The notes under the pieces: generated by a model
Database searches by the model: none
What the model saw: only the letters and a program-made list of their open reading frames with translations
What the model was told of the DNA's origin: nothing
From: JAIBCC01 sp963763855
GTDB lineage: Bacteria; Acidobacteriota; Blastocatellia; Pyrinomonadales; Pyrinomonadaceae
DNA: 64,000 nt
NCBI GenBank assembly: GCA_963763855.1
Contig: CAVXPU010000005.1
Coordinates: 2,604,001-2,668,000 of the forward strand
Direction of reading: 5' to 3'
Position numbers and translations under genes: made by a program
In this document: piece after piece, positions 37,402 through 46,623 of the stretch
Numbering within the stretch: position 1 is the stretch's first letter
Layout: each line of letters begins with the position of its first letter

Positions 37402-37529
37402 AAGATTCTTTTTACCGACTTAAGATTTGAATTGTTTAGACCGTTTATTAGTCTATTCAAAACCGAAAAAAATACAAGAACAATTTTGTCTTTCGTGCGA
37501 GTTTTGCTCCGTTATGGCAAAATATATTT

Positions 37530-38318
37530 ATGACAACTTCAGCGAAAGAACTCGCATTTTTACACGATTTATATATTTCAACCGATTGGACTGAGCGTTT
37601 TACAACGAATCTCAACGAGAATTTTAAGTTCAAAAAGGTCAAAAAACTCCTTTACGTCAATGCCGGCTCAGGCAATCACGCACTCGAACTACGCGAGAAA
37701 ATGGACAGCAAAGCTGAACTCAAGGCGATTTGCGAGAGTAAAGAATTACTAAAAATTTCGAAAGCAAAAGCCGAATTAATCAAGGCAAACGTAGCTTTTT
37801 CAGATACGTTTCCAAACGAAAAATTTGACCGTGTAATTACTGATTCCACATTTACAGACGCCCGGAACTTGGCTGATTTATTAGCTCAAACTGTAAATAC
37901 CGCTAATAACGAAGTCATATTTTTTCTACCAACGGCAGGAAGTTTTGGCGAAATTTTCTCGTTTCTTTGGGAAACATTTTTCAATCTTGATCTAACTGAG
38001 AAAGGCTCTGAAATTGAGCGTTTGATCTCGGATTTACCAACCGTTTCGGCACTTGAAGAGATGGCGGAAACTGTTGGATTAAAAGACATTTCGAGCATAA
38101 CAAAGGTTGAAATTTTTGAGTATGAGAATCCAAAGGAGTTTATCGAATCGCCGCTAATCGCTAAATTCTTATTGCCAAAATGGCTTGCTTTTTTGAGCGA
38201 AAAAGAACAAAAACTCGTGGCAAAAAATCTGGTTAAAGTAATTGAAAGCGACGATCCGCATTTGAGTTTTCGATTCTCCGTAAAAGCCACTTTTCTAACG
38301 GGAACCAAAATCAATTAA
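37530..38318 (+). CDS. Methyltransferase-like protein
   Basis: The 262-aa protein has a Rossmann-type layout with KLLYVNAGSGNHALEL (motif I-like GSGNH) at about 37-52, a following acidic residue in AICESK, and FDRVITDST at the motif-IV position. This fits class I SAM-dependent methyltransferases, though motif I is G-x-G-like without the usual D/E start, so SAM binding is unproven. Substrate unknown. The start follows a TATGGCAAAAT word (possible extended -10) closely. Confidence 0.6.
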   Translation: MTTSAKELAFLHDLYISTDWTERFTTNLNENFKFKKVKKLLYVNAGSGNHALELREKMDSKAELKAICESKELLKISKAKAELIKANVAFSDTFPNEKFDRVITDSTFTDARNLADLLAQTVNTANNEVIFFLPTAGSFGEIFSFLWETFFNLDLTEKGSEIERLISDLPTVSALEEMAETVGLKDISSITKVEIFEYENPKEFIESPLIAKFLLPKWLAFLSEKEQKLVAKNLVKVIESDDPHLSFRFSVKATFLTGTKIN

Positions 38319-38365
38319 GTACAGTTTGCCTGAAATCAAACTCGTGGCAAACTGCATCAACAACC

Positions 38366-39049
38366 TTAAAAACTTCCGAGCTTTCTGGCTTTCTTTTTTG
38401 GTTTATTTTCGGATAGAACCTTAATGATTTCAGTAGGCTCGGCACGTTTTGTATAATCCGGCTCAAGAAAAGCGTAGAGAATTTTGCCGTCTTTTCCGAT
38501 CACGTAAGTTGCCGAAAGTGGCAGTTCAGGCTTTGGAGTGCCATTAGCTTTAACCAAATCGATCCCGTATCCGATATATTTTTCGTTCGTTTCTTTTGAA
38601 AGTTCAAAAACGATTCCAAACTTTCTCGCAACCTCTAATTTCGGATCGCTCAGCACAGTAAATTCAAGACTTTGCTTTTTACTAACCTTCATCGAAGTAT
38701 CAGGATTCTCAACCGAGATCGCCACCAAATTCCCGCCATTCGCCTTAATTTCTGGAAGCTTTCCTTGCAGACTGTGCAGATATTTATTGCAGAAAGGACA
38801 CCAAGCTCCGCGATAAAAAACCACGACCAAATTTCCTTCCTGCAATAAATCATTACTTGAAACTGCTTTTCCATTCGCATCAGAAAGCGAAAACTCGGGC
38901 ATCATTCCGCCAACAGTCAAAGCAGATTTCGCCGCGTCTTCCGGCGAAATTATTTTGTCCATCGTCATACTTTTCGCCATCGTTCCTTGAGCGAATGCCT
39001 GAAACCCTAAAGCGAAACATAGAATAAAACCGGTAATAAATTTTTTCAT
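38366..39049 (-). CDS. Exported peroxiredoxin/TlpA-like thiol protein
   Basis: The 227-aa product has a signal peptide (about 1-20, ending AFA) and an AhpC/TSA-type thioredoxin fold: GGMMPEFSLSDANGKAVSS, VVVFYRGAWCPFCNKYL (CxxC at about 87-90), EFTVLSDPKLEVARKFGI and a C-terminal GKDGKILYAF. The CPFC pair is characteristic of the peroxiredoxin-like group that reduces peroxides or alkyl hydroperoxides. Periplasmic by signal peptide. AAGGAG precedes the ATG. Confidence 0.85.
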   Translation of the reverse strand: MKKFITGFILCFALGFQAFAQGTMAKSMTMDKIISPEDAAKSALTVGGMMPEFSLSDANGKAVSSNDLLQEGNLVVVFYRGAWCPFCNKYLHSLQGKLPEIKANGGNLVAISVENPDTSMKVSKKQSLEFTVLSDPKLEVARKFGIVFELSKETNEKYIGYGIDLVKANGTPKPELPLSATYVIGKDGKILYAFLEPDYTKRAEPTEIIKVLSENKPKKKARKLGSF

Positions 39050-39125
39050 TGAAAATCTCCTTAAATTTTGAAATTATTTTCTAAATTATAAGATGCATTT
39101 TTCTACAGTATTCATTCCAAAAAAA

Positions 39126-40013
39126 TTATAATTTTCTGGCTTCAAGCCAAATTTTAGGAATCGAAATGATTTTTTGAGCCTTCGACGTTGAGGCACGTTG
39201 CTTGAAAATGTCGTAATTTTGAAGCTCAATTTTGTCTAGGATTTTGGAATAAAGCCGCAATGCGAGCAAAACTGTGAATCGCGTATCTTTTTCGAGCATC
39301 GGAATTCCCGTCAAGCTTCCCTGATAATATTCTCGAGTTCTGGCGATTTCAAATTTCATCAAATTAACAAAATTTTCGTCCACCTGCTTCGAAAAAATCT
39401 GCTCCTCAGAAATTCCAAATTTCCGTAAATCTTCCTGCGGCAAGTAAATTCTGCCCATTTCGGAATCTTCACTGATGTCGCGTAAAATATTGGTCATTTG
39501 CATCGCAATTCCAAGTTTTTCGGCGTAAACAAGCGTTTCCGGCTTTTCGTAATCAAAAATCTCGCTCGCCATCAGACCAACGGTTGAGGCGACCCGATAG
39601 CAATAAACGTAAAGCTCTTCGAATGTTTCATAACGCTTGATGTGGGTATCCTGGCTGACTCCTTTCATCAATTCGAGAGGCAATTTTTTGGGAATTTTGT
39701 AACGCTTTAGTAAGTCTTGCCACGCGAGAAAAACGAGTCGCTGCACTTTGCTCTCGCCTTCGTCCCATTTTCCTTCGTAGATTGATTCCAAGCGGGCTTC
39801 CCAATTTTTCACCGCCGCCGCCGATTCGATCTCGCTCCGAATATCCGCTTCATCGATCTCATCATCAACGTGCCTGCAAAGTGCATAAAGTGCATAAATA
39901 GGCAACTGCTTTTCTCTTGACAAAAATTTAGCGGCGAAATAGAAACTTTTGGCGTGAATTTTTGTCACGCTTTCGCAATATTTATAGGCTTCCCGCAATT
40001 CCGGTGTCAGCAT
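39126..40013 (-). CDS. Squalene/phytoene synthase family enzyme
   Basis: The 295-aa protein has both Asp-rich motifs of the family: CRHVDDEIDEADI (about 47-59) and NILRDISEDSEMGRIYLPQ (about 185-203), plus FYFAAKFLSREK near the start and the YCYRVASTVG helix. Such enzymes condense two prenyl diphosphates head-to-head to (pre)squalene or phytoene. Which one cannot be decided here. Its start overlaps the prenyltransferase stop by one base, so the pair supplies one pathway. Confidence 0.88.
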   Translation of the reverse strand: MLTPELREAYKYCESVTKIHAKSFYFAAKFLSREKQLPIYALYALCRHVDDEIDEADIRSEIESAAAVKNWEARLESIYEGKWDEGESKVQRLVFLAWQDLLKRYKIPKKLPLELMKGVSQDTHIKRYETFEELYVYCYRVASTVGLMASEIFDYEKPETLVYAEKLGIAMQMTNILRDISEDSEMGRIYLPQEDLRKFGISEEQIFSKQVDENFVNLMKFEIARTREYYQGSLTGIPMLEKDTRFTVLLALRLYSKILDKIELQNYDIFKQRASTSKAQKIISIPKIWLEARKL

Positions 40014-40918
40014 TACGCCTTTCTTTCTCCCAAATAATCAGCAAATTGCTGCAGATTTGCCCGAGCTTCATTAGCGGGGAAACTTTCGAGTAAAACGTTT
40101 TTTGCGTTGTTGATGAGGTTTTTCAATTGAATTTTGGCAGTTTCAATTCCCTTTTCAATTGCAAAAGTGGACTGATCTTTGCTGAAAATTTCGCCGTCTT
40201 CTTGTAAGTCGATCAGGTCATCGGAAAGCTGATAAGCGTCGCCCATTAATTCAGCAAAACGCGAAAGTGCAGTTAGATGAATTTCGTTTGCACTCGACAA
40301 AATCGCCCCAATACGCAGTGCGAGTCGCATCAAAGCGGATGTTTTTAAGTTTCGAATTGATTCAATTTCATATGTTTGAGCGGTTGAATAAGCTTGCGTT
40401 TCGCCCTTTGCCAAAGCCAGATCCAAAGCCTGCCCACCGACCATTCCTTTCGAACCAATGCACTCAACTAATTCCTTTAATGCTTCAACAGAATTAGCCG
40501 TTTGATTGACGAAAACCAAGCCGTATGAACAATTTAGCAACGCCAGCCCGACTAAAACCGCCATTCCTTCGCCGTATTTTTCGTGCAAAGATTCCTTTCC
40601 CCGGCGATGCGGCGAATTATCCATTCCCGGCAAATCATCAAAAATCAGCGAACTTGTATGAATATATTCAACGCCAATTGCCGCAGCTAAAACGCTTTCC
40701 GGATTTCCGCCAACAATTTCCGCTCCCAACATCGTCAAATAAGGACGCAAACGCTTTCCGCCCGGAAAAAGTGAATATTCCAAAGCTTCATTGAAATTCG
40801 TCTGAATCTGCGGCGGGGCATAAGGCAAATGTTCGCGTAAAGTATTCTCTACGCTTAGCTTATGCTTTTCTATATATTGCCATAAGCTTTGCTGCCCGAA
40901 TGTTTTAATGTTCGACAT
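40013..40918 (-). CDS. Polyprenyl (farnesyl/geranylgeranyl) diphosphate synthase
   Basis: The open frame reaches TTG 40963, but that codon is the likely -35 element; the ATG at 40918 gives a normal 301-aa enzyme. First Asp-rich motif LIFDDLPGMDNSPHRRG (DDxxxxD, about 91-107), second SDDLIDLQED, plus GGKRLRPYL. The two residues between the aspartates of the first motif and the preceding aromatic pattern resemble bacterial FPP/GGPP synthases. It makes C15-C20 prenyl diphosphates for the downstream squalene/phytoene synthase. Confidence 0.9.
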   Translation of the reverse strand: MSNIKTFGQQSLWQYIEKHKLSVENTLREHLPYAPPQIQTNFNEALEYSLFPGGKRLRPYLTMLGAEIVGGNPESVLAAAIGVEYIHTSSLIFDDLPGMDNSPHRRGKESLHEKYGEGMAVLVGLALLNCSYGLVFVNQTANSVEALKELVECIGSKGMVGGQALDLALAKGETQAYSTAQTYEIESIRNLKTSALMRLALRIGAILSSANEIHLTALSRFAELMGDAYQLSDDLIDLQEDGEIFSKDQSTFAIEKGIETAKIQLKNLINNAKNVLLESFPANEARANLQQFADYLGERKA

Positions 40919-40934
40919 TTTGTTTGACTTAGCG

Positions 40935-40963
40935 ATTTTCGTAAAGTATTTCTTTAACGTCAA
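40935..40963 (-). promoter_or_regulatory. Sigma-70-like promoter of the prenyl synthase operon
   Basis: On the minus strand TTGACG (40963-40958), a 17-bp spacer and GAAAAT (40940-40935) precede the ATG at 40918. CGTCAACT/AGTTGACG (40958-40965, 40974-40981) forms a dyad that overlaps the -35 and could be an operator. Confidence 0.45.
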
Positions 40964-41060
40964 CTATTTGGCAAGTTGACGGCTTTTTATAAAAATTACA
41001 GATAAGAAATTTTATCACAGCCTTCAAAAAAATTAATGGTAAAATGCCAAGCAGTTAATT

Positions 41061-42323
41061 ATGAGTGAAAAACAAACTAAATTTCGAGTAGGATTAGGCG
41101 TTTGCGGCGGCATTGCAGCGTATAAAGCAATCGAAGTTTTACGTGGTCTGCAGCGTGCGGGATGCGACGTGCAAGTATGTATGACCCGCCATGCCACCGA
41201 ATTTATCCAGCCGCTAACTTTCCGTGCTTTGACCGAAAAATACGTTTTGGTAGATGATTACGATCCTAGCAATCCAGATCCGATCGCTCATATTAATTTC
41301 TCGCAAAATATTGATTTATTTATAGTTGTGCCTGCTACGGCTAACGTTATCGCGAAATTTGCCCATGGTATAGCCGATGATTTTTTAACGTCAACTTATC
41401 TTGCCTCGACTGCTCCGATATTGATCGCACCGGCAATGAACACCGAAATGTGGAATAAACCGTCCACCCAGCGAAATCTCGAAACTTTGCGAAAAGACGG
41501 CGTTTATTTTGTTGAGCCAACCTCGGGACGATTGGCTTGCGAAACTGTTGGAATCGGGAAGCTGGAAGACGTCGAAGTAATAGTTAAGCAGGGATTAGAA
41601 CTGCTGAATTCCTCAAATCCGCACTCCGCAATCCCCAATCCACAATCGGTCGATTTGCAAGGTGAAAGAATCTTAATAACTACCGGTGGAACTCGTGAAG
41701 CTATTGATCCTGTTAGGTTTATCTCAAATCATTCGTCAGGCAAAATGGGTTTTGCTATTGCAGAAGCAGCTGCGAAACGTGGTGCGGATGTGACCGTCGT
41801 CGTCGGAGCGGTCAGCGTTAAACCACCTGAGAATGTAAGGATAATCAACGCCGTCTCAGCAAAAGAAATGCACGAAACGGTTATGAAAAATCTTCCCAAG
41901 ACAAGCATTTATATCGGTGCGGCGGCGGTTGCAGATTATCGACCAAAAACTGTCGCCGAAAACAAGATCAAGAAAACGAACCAAGATTCTTTGAATTTAG
42001 AACTCGAGAAGACTGCGGATATTTTGTCGGACGTTGCGAACAATCATCACGAAGGTCTTTTAGTTGTTGGGTTTGCGGCGGAAACAAATAACGTTATCGA
42101 TTATGCCCGCGGAAAATTGGAACGCAAAAATCTTGATATGATCGTGGCGAATGACGTTACCAAAAAGGGTGCGGGTTTCGGCTCTGAGGAGAATCAGGCT
42201 ACAATTATCACACGCGAAAATGGCGTTGAATTGCCCTTAATTTCCAAAAGCGAATTGGCGGATAAAATTCTTGACGAAATCATTATTTTAAGAAGTAAAA
42301 TGCTGAAGCCCGCAGGTAACTAA
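41061..42323 (+). CDS. coaBC: Bifunctional phosphopantothenoylcysteine decarboxylase / phosphopantothenate-cysteine ligase
   Basis: The 420-aa protein has the CoaC flavoprotein half (GVCGGIAAYKAIEVLRGLQR, CMTRHATEFIQPLTF, PAMNTEMW, and CETVGIGKLED with the catalytic Cys), then the CoaB half from about 206 (ILITTGGTREAIDPVRFISN, NHSSGKMGFAIAEAAAKRGA, and the NDVTKKGAGFGSEEN motif). It makes 4'-phosphopantetheine for CoA. Divergent from the prenyl synthase operon. A 20-bp gap leads to the UDG gene. Confidence 0.95.
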   Translation: MSEKQTKFRVGLGVCGGIAAYKAIEVLRGLQRAGCDVQVCMTRHATEFIQPLTFRALTEKYVLVDDYDPSNPDPIAHINFSQNIDLFIVVPATANVIAKFAHGIADDFLTSTYLASTAPILIAPAMNTEMWNKPSTQRNLETLRKDGVYFVEPTSGRLACETVGIGKLEDVEVIVKQGLELLNSSNPHSAIPNPQSVDLQGERILITTGGTREAIDPVRFISNHSSGKMGFAIAEAAAKRGADVTVVVGAVSVKPPENVRIINAVSAKEMHETVMKNLPKTSIYIGAAAVADYRPKTVAENKIKKTNQDSLNLELEKTADILSDVANNHHEGLLVVGFAAETNNVIDYARGKLERKNLDMIVANDVTKKGAGFGSEENQATIITRENGVELPLISKSELADKILDEIIILRSKMLKPAGN

Positions 42324-42343
42324 GGGCGTAAGAATCTCGATTA

Positions 42344-43270
42344 ATGGATAATAATCTTTCAGAATTGATTCATGAAATAAACGAACAAGTCTTGTATTTG
42401 CAAGAGCTTGGCGTTGATTCTCTGGATGCGATTTTGCCGGAAATTATGGTTGCCAATCCAAAATCTCAAGTGGCAAATCCTACGTCTGATTATGTTGTCC
42501 CGGATATTCCGGTAATTCAAACGCCAAAAACTAAAGAACCGGTTATCGAGCGTCCGAACGAAACAATTAACAGACTTTCACGCTTGCCGTCTTTATCAAA
42601 GCGAACGAGTCCGCCAATTCAAAATAATCCGCCGCAAATTATTGCCGAAACTATGCCAAAGAAACAAGTTACAAGTGAAAATATCTTATTTGATATTACC
42701 AAAGCCTTGCCGGATGCGAATGAAACTGTTGAACAAATTCGTGCGGAAATTGGTGATTGCAAGCGTTGCGAATTATGCTCGACGCGAACAAATATCGCCC
42801 ATAGCAAAGGAAATCTAAATGCCGACCTGATGTTTATCGGCGAAGCTCCCGGTGCGGATGAAGATGAACAAGGCGAACCATTTGTCGGGCGTGCCGGGCA
42901 GCTTTTAACCAAGATAATCGAATCCATCGGCATCAAGCGTGAAGACGTTTTTATCGGCAATATTAATCGCTGCCGTCCGCCGGGAAATCGACAGCCAAGC
43001 CCTGTAGAATCAGCTGCTTGCAAACCTTTTTTATTCCGCGAAATTGCTGCGGTAAAGCCAAAAGTAATCGTCGTTTTAGGTAATACAGCATGCCAAAACC
43101 TTCTGGAAACAAAGGTCGGGATTACCAAATTACGCGGCGAATTTCATGATTATTTCGGCACGAAAGTAATGCCGACATTCCATCCAGCGTATCTTTTGCG
43201 TGATCCGCACAAAAAACGCGAAGTTTGGGAAGATATGAAGAAGGTGAGGGATTTTTTAGCCACGAAATAA
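42344..43270 (+). CDS. Type-4 uracil-DNA glycosylase with N-terminal extension
   Basis: The C-terminal 180 residues are a family-4 UDG: CKRCELCSTR (iron-sulfur ligands), GEAPGADEDEQGEPFVGRAG (catalytic loop), NINRCRPPGNRQP with the next Cys and TFHPAYLLR. The N-terminal 130 residues are polar, proline-rich and without a recognised fold, a flexible linker. It removes uracil from DNA. The last codons (ATK, then TAA) fall within an intergenic CACGAA-type repeat. Confidence 0.93.
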   Translation: MDNNLSELIHEINEQVLYLQELGVDSLDAILPEIMVANPKSQVANPTSDYVVPDIPVIQTPKTKEPVIERPNETINRLSRLPSLSKRTSPPIQNNPPQIIAETMPKKQVTSENILFDITKALPDANETVEQIRAEIGDCKRCELCSTRTNIAHSKGNLNADLMFIGEAPGADEDEQGEPFVGRAGQLLTKIIESIGIKREDVFIGNINRCRPPGNRQPSPVESAACKPFLFREIAAVKPKVIVVLGNTACQNLLETKVGITKLRGEFHDYFGTKVMPTFHPAYLLRDPHKKREVWEDMKKVRDFLATK

Positions 43271-43325
43271 CACGAATTTTCACGAAAAAATTCCGCCTCT
43301 GTGTTCTCCGTGAACTCTATGGCAA
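43259..43325. repeat. CACGAA / CTCTGTG intergenic repeat words
   Basis: The gap between UDG and priA consists of CCACGAAATAACACGAATTT, TCACGAA and CTCTGTGTTCTCCGTGAAC. The same kinds of words make the inverted repeats at 4337-4430 and 14497-14584. Origin and role unknown. Confidence 0.45.
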
Positions 43326-43326
43326 A

Positions 43327-45819
43327 ATGTTTTTAATGCCAACTCTTTCCAAAAATTCGCAATATGCGGAACTCGCACTGCCTTTGCCTCTTCGCCAAAC
43401 ATTTACCTATCGTTTGACTTCAAATTTACAGGAAAATGTTCAAATCGGTTCGCGTCTGCTCGTTCCTTTTGGTAAACGAGAGATAACCGGATATGTGGTT
43501 GCACTTCATGAAAAATTAGATGAATCGTTAGGAATTGAGGAATCACAGATCAAAGACGCGATGGAATTACTTGATGAAGAACCGCTCCTAACTGAAGAAA
43601 TACTTAAGCTTACAAATTGGACCGCCGATTATTACGCATCATCCTGGGGTGAAGTATTGAAAGCCTCGCTTCCGGCTGGAATGAATGTGGAGACGGAAAA
43701 AATTGTTCAGATTACTCTGGTCGGACGTGATGAACTTCACAAAATAGCCGCAAAAACCGCAAAGGCTCAAATTCTGCAATATCTCGCGGAGCACGAAGAA
43801 GTCGCAATGCGGGAACTCGGCAAACATTTCGGCACTTCAACCGCGAATAGAATCGTCCGTGATTTGGTTAAAATCAATTTTGCTTCCACGTTTCAGCGAA
43901 GTCTCTTAGCCAAAACCAAAGCGAAACGCCGGAAGGCAGTTCGTTTTTTGGATAAAGAGTCGAGAATGGAGAGCCTTGATCAAAAGCCTTTTGTTTTGAA
44001 TGATAAACAGGAAGAAATTGTCCGAATTTTAAGCGAAAATGATGGCGAAATTGGTTTTGCAGAGTTGCTGGAAGATGCTGATGTTTCGGCATCAGTAATT
44101 CAAACTCTGGAAAAACGCGGCATAGTCCAAACGTTTATTCGCGAGGTTCTTCGTGATCCTTTGCTAGGTGCGAAATTGCCCGAAGTCGATGATTTTCAAT
44201 TGACTGATGAGCAGGCAAAAGCTTTTGGGGAAATCAAAACTGCTTTAGATGCGGCAATTTACCAAGCATTCTTACTTTTTGGAGTTACGGGAAGCGGAAA
44301 AACTGAAATTTATATTCAGGCGATGAAAACCGCATTGGAGAATGGCAAATCTTCACTAATGCTTGTACCCGAAATTTCGTTGACTCCAGTTTTTTCTCGA
44401 AGATTGCGGGCGGTTTTTGGGGATGAAGTCGCGATTTTGCATTCAAATCTTTCAGCCGGAGAACGATTCGACGAATGGCGAAGGATTAGAAGCGGCTCTG
44501 CAAAAGTTGTCATCGGAACCAGGTCGGCGATTTTTGCACCGCTCGTAAATGTTGGAATAATTATAGTTGACGAAGAACACGACGCCAGCTATCGCCAGCA
44601 CGAATCACCATTTTACAATGCCAGAGATTTGGCGGTCGTTCGTGCAAATTTTGCAAAAGCGGTCGTCGTTTTGGGTTCCGCAACTCCTTCGCTCGAAACT
44701 TTTTACAACGCCAAGCAGGGGAAATACACGCTTTTAAGCCTGCCGAATCGAATCGCGAATCGCCCGATGGCAATAGCTGAATTAATCGATATGCGGGAAG
44801 TCTTCAAACAGCATGGAAAAGATCAAGTCTTTTCAGATCAATTGCTTACGGCAATTTCGGAAGCTCACGCGAAAGGCGAACAATCAATTATTTTGTTAAA
44901 TCGGCGTGGCTTTTCGTCGTTTGTTTTGTGCCGAAGCTGTGGCGAAAGCATCAAATGTAAAAATTGCGATATCACGCTAACTTTTCATCGTGGAAATAAT
45001 GTTTTGCTTTGTCACTATTGTGGGTTTCGTGCAAAAGTTCCGAGCATTTGTCCGCTTTGCGATTCGAAATATATCAATTTTATCGGCGAAGGAACCGAGC
45101 AGCTTGAAGACATTTTACGGCAAAAATTTCCCAAACTAAAAATTGAACGGATTGACCGCGATACGATGAACAGACGCGGCAGGCTCGAAGATATTTTGCA
45201 GGATTTTGCTGAGCATAAGATCGATATGCTGGTCGGCACGCAAATGCTAGCAAAGGGACATGATTTTCCGAAAGTTACATTGGTTGGAGTCGTATCGGTT
45301 GATGCAGGGCTAGCACTTCCCGATTTTCGTTCGGCTGAACGTACTTTTCAGCTTTTAACGCAAGTCGCGGGACGTGCCGGACGCGGTGATATACAGGGTC
45401 GCGTATTGATACAGACCTTTTATCCGCAACACTATGCACTCCAACACGCCTGTCGGCAAGATTACGAAGGATTTTACGATCAGGAAATTAAATTCCGGCG
45501 AAATTTGAATTATCCGCCATTCGTCGCTCTCGCAAGTATTTTAGTGCATCATCCAAACATAAATTATACGATGGATAATGCACAGATTTTGAAAGAATGC
45601 CTCGTAAACGCCAATTCGGAACGCCAAGCAAGAATTCTCGGTCCCGCACCTGCTCCACTCGCACGTCTGAAAGGCGAACACCGTTTGCAGATTTTAGTAA
45701 AATCCGCAAACCGCAAGAAATTAAGGGAGTTATTGGATTTCTCGCTCCACGAAGCACAGGAAAAATCCTGCGACATGAAAACGCTTAATGTGGAAATCGA
45801 TCCGATAAATCTAATGTAG
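43327..45819 (+). CDS. priA: Primosomal protein N' (replication restart helicase)
   Basis: The frame opens at 43225 inside UDG, but family starts point to ATG 43327 or 43336. The protein (about 830 aa) has the N-terminal 3'-DNA-binding domain (FTYRLTSNLQENVQIGSRLL), a winged helix, the helicase core with GVTGSGKTEIY (Walker A) and DEEHD (Walker B), eight cysteines in four CxxC units (CRSCGESIKCKNC, CHYC, CPLC) binding two zincs, and the C-terminal helicase domain with GTQMLAKGHDFPKVTLV and QVAGRAGR. It reloads the replisome at stalled forks. Confidence 0.95.
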   Translation: MFLMPTLSKNSQYAELALPLPLRQTFTYRLTSNLQENVQIGSRLLVPFGKREITGYVVALHEKLDESLGIEESQIKDAMELLDEEPLLTEEILKLTNWTADYYASSWGEVLKASLPAGMNVETEKIVQITLVGRDELHKIAAKTAKAQILQYLAEHEEVAMRELGKHFGTSTANRIVRDLVKINFASTFQRSLLAKTKAKRRKAVRFLDKESRMESLDQKPFVLNDKQEEIVRILSENDGEIGFAELLEDADVSASVIQTLEKRGIVQTFIREVLRDPLLGAKLPEVDDFQLTDEQAKAFGEIKTALDAAIYQAFLLFGVTGSGKTEIYIQAMKTALENGKSSLMLVPEISLTPVFSRRLRAVFGDEVAILHSNLSAGERFDEWRRIRSGSAKVVIGTRSAIFAPLVNVGIIIVDEEHDASYRQHESPFYNARDLAVVRANFAKAVVVLGSATPSLETFYNAKQGKYTLLSLPNRIANRPMAIAELIDMREVFKQHGKDQVFSDQLLTAISEAHAKGEQSIILLNRRGFSSFVLCRSCGESIKCKNCDITLTFHRGNNVLLCHYCGFRAKVPSICPLCDSKYINFIGEGTEQLEDILRQKFPKLKIERIDRDTMNRRGRLEDILQDFAEHKIDMLVGTQMLAKGHDFPKVTLVGVVSVDAGLALPDFRSAERTFQLLTQVAGRAGRGDIQGRVLIQTFYPQHYALQHACRQDYEGFYDQEIKFRRNLNYPPFVALASILVHHPNINYTMDNAQILKECLVNANSERQARILGPAPAPLARLKGEHRLQILVKSANRKKLRELLDFSLHEAQEKSCDMKTLNVEIDPINLM

Positions 45820-45823
45820 AATT

Positions 45824-46420
45824 TCAAGCAATCGCTTGTCTTACGCCGTTTTCCAAAACATTGATGTGTGCGTAAATTTCGGCAACCGAGGTTTTGCAAT
45901 TGATCGAATCAAGCGAAAGTGTTTCAGTTCGCTCGTTATATATTTTGTAGATCCATTGCTTCGAATTTTGCTTCGCGTAGTGTTCGATTCGCATTTGATT
46001 TTCTTGAATCAAGATACATTCCTTTACGCTATCCATCGCCAAATAATTTTCAATTTTATCGTGCGGACGATTTTCTCCGGAAAATATTTCAAAGATTACC
46101 GTTGGATTCAAAAGGGTATCAGTTTCCGAATTTACAAACGAAGGTTTGCCGCAAACGACTACGACGCTTGGATAACAAAGGCGACCGGAAGCGAGCCTAA
46201 CGCACATATTTCCTGCGTAAATTTCGCAGCTTTGTCCGCTTATTCGGCTTCCAACCGAAATTGTCGTATTCGTTACAATCAGACTGTGCGTTCGTCCTGA
46301 TGTTGGTTTGGTTGATTGTTTACTGTCGGAAATTTCACGATTCATCGGGTTACGATTAAAATGCGAATACTCTTCAACAGCGGTTTTTTTTTCGATGGTA
46401 TTTAATGCTTTATCTGTCAT
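45824..46420 (-). CDS. Degenerate Uma2-family (DUF820) nuclease-fold protein
   Basis: The 198-aa protein matches the Uma2 restriction-endonuclease-like fold: RISGQSCEIYAGNMCVRL, YPSVVVVCG, NPTVIFEIFSGEN, DKIENYLAMDSVKECILI. In the family the second motif is YPDVVVV with a catalytic Asp; here it is Ser, and the usual lysine of the ExK element is not obvious. The N-terminal approximately 40 residues are polar and unlike typical members. Activity is therefore doubtful. It ends 4 bp from the priA stop. Confidence 0.75.
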   Translation of the reverse strand: MTDKALNTIEKKTAVEEYSHFNRNPMNREISDSKQSTKPTSGRTHSLIVTNTTISVGSRISGQSCEIYAGNMCVRLASGRLCYPSVVVVCGKPSFVNSETDTLLNPTVIFEIFSGENRPHDKIENYLAMDSVKECILIQENQMRIEHYAKQNSKQWIYKIYNERTETLSLDSINCKTSVAEIYAHINVLENGVRQAIA

Positions 46421-46623
46421 AATTTTTAAAACGAATTAGTAATGTAGGAAAATAATTAGACAGGAGATGTCGTAAAGAGGTTATCGTCAATAATCCGAAA
46501 AAGTTTCCTGATTAATTGCGATTTTCATAAAAAAATTATTTGTGCATAATCTTACAATGATCGATTTAATTATTTAACGATTGAATCGGTGAAAGATCCG
46601 TCAATTCATTTTTGATTAACTAT

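Noticed and set aside
43225..43326. Extended N-terminus of PriA
   Set aside because: These codons lie in the UDG gene and repeat words; the family start is at 43327 or 43336.
45836..46300. 154-aa plus-strand frame over the Uma2 gene
   Set aside because: Antisense shadow; composition is not protein-like.
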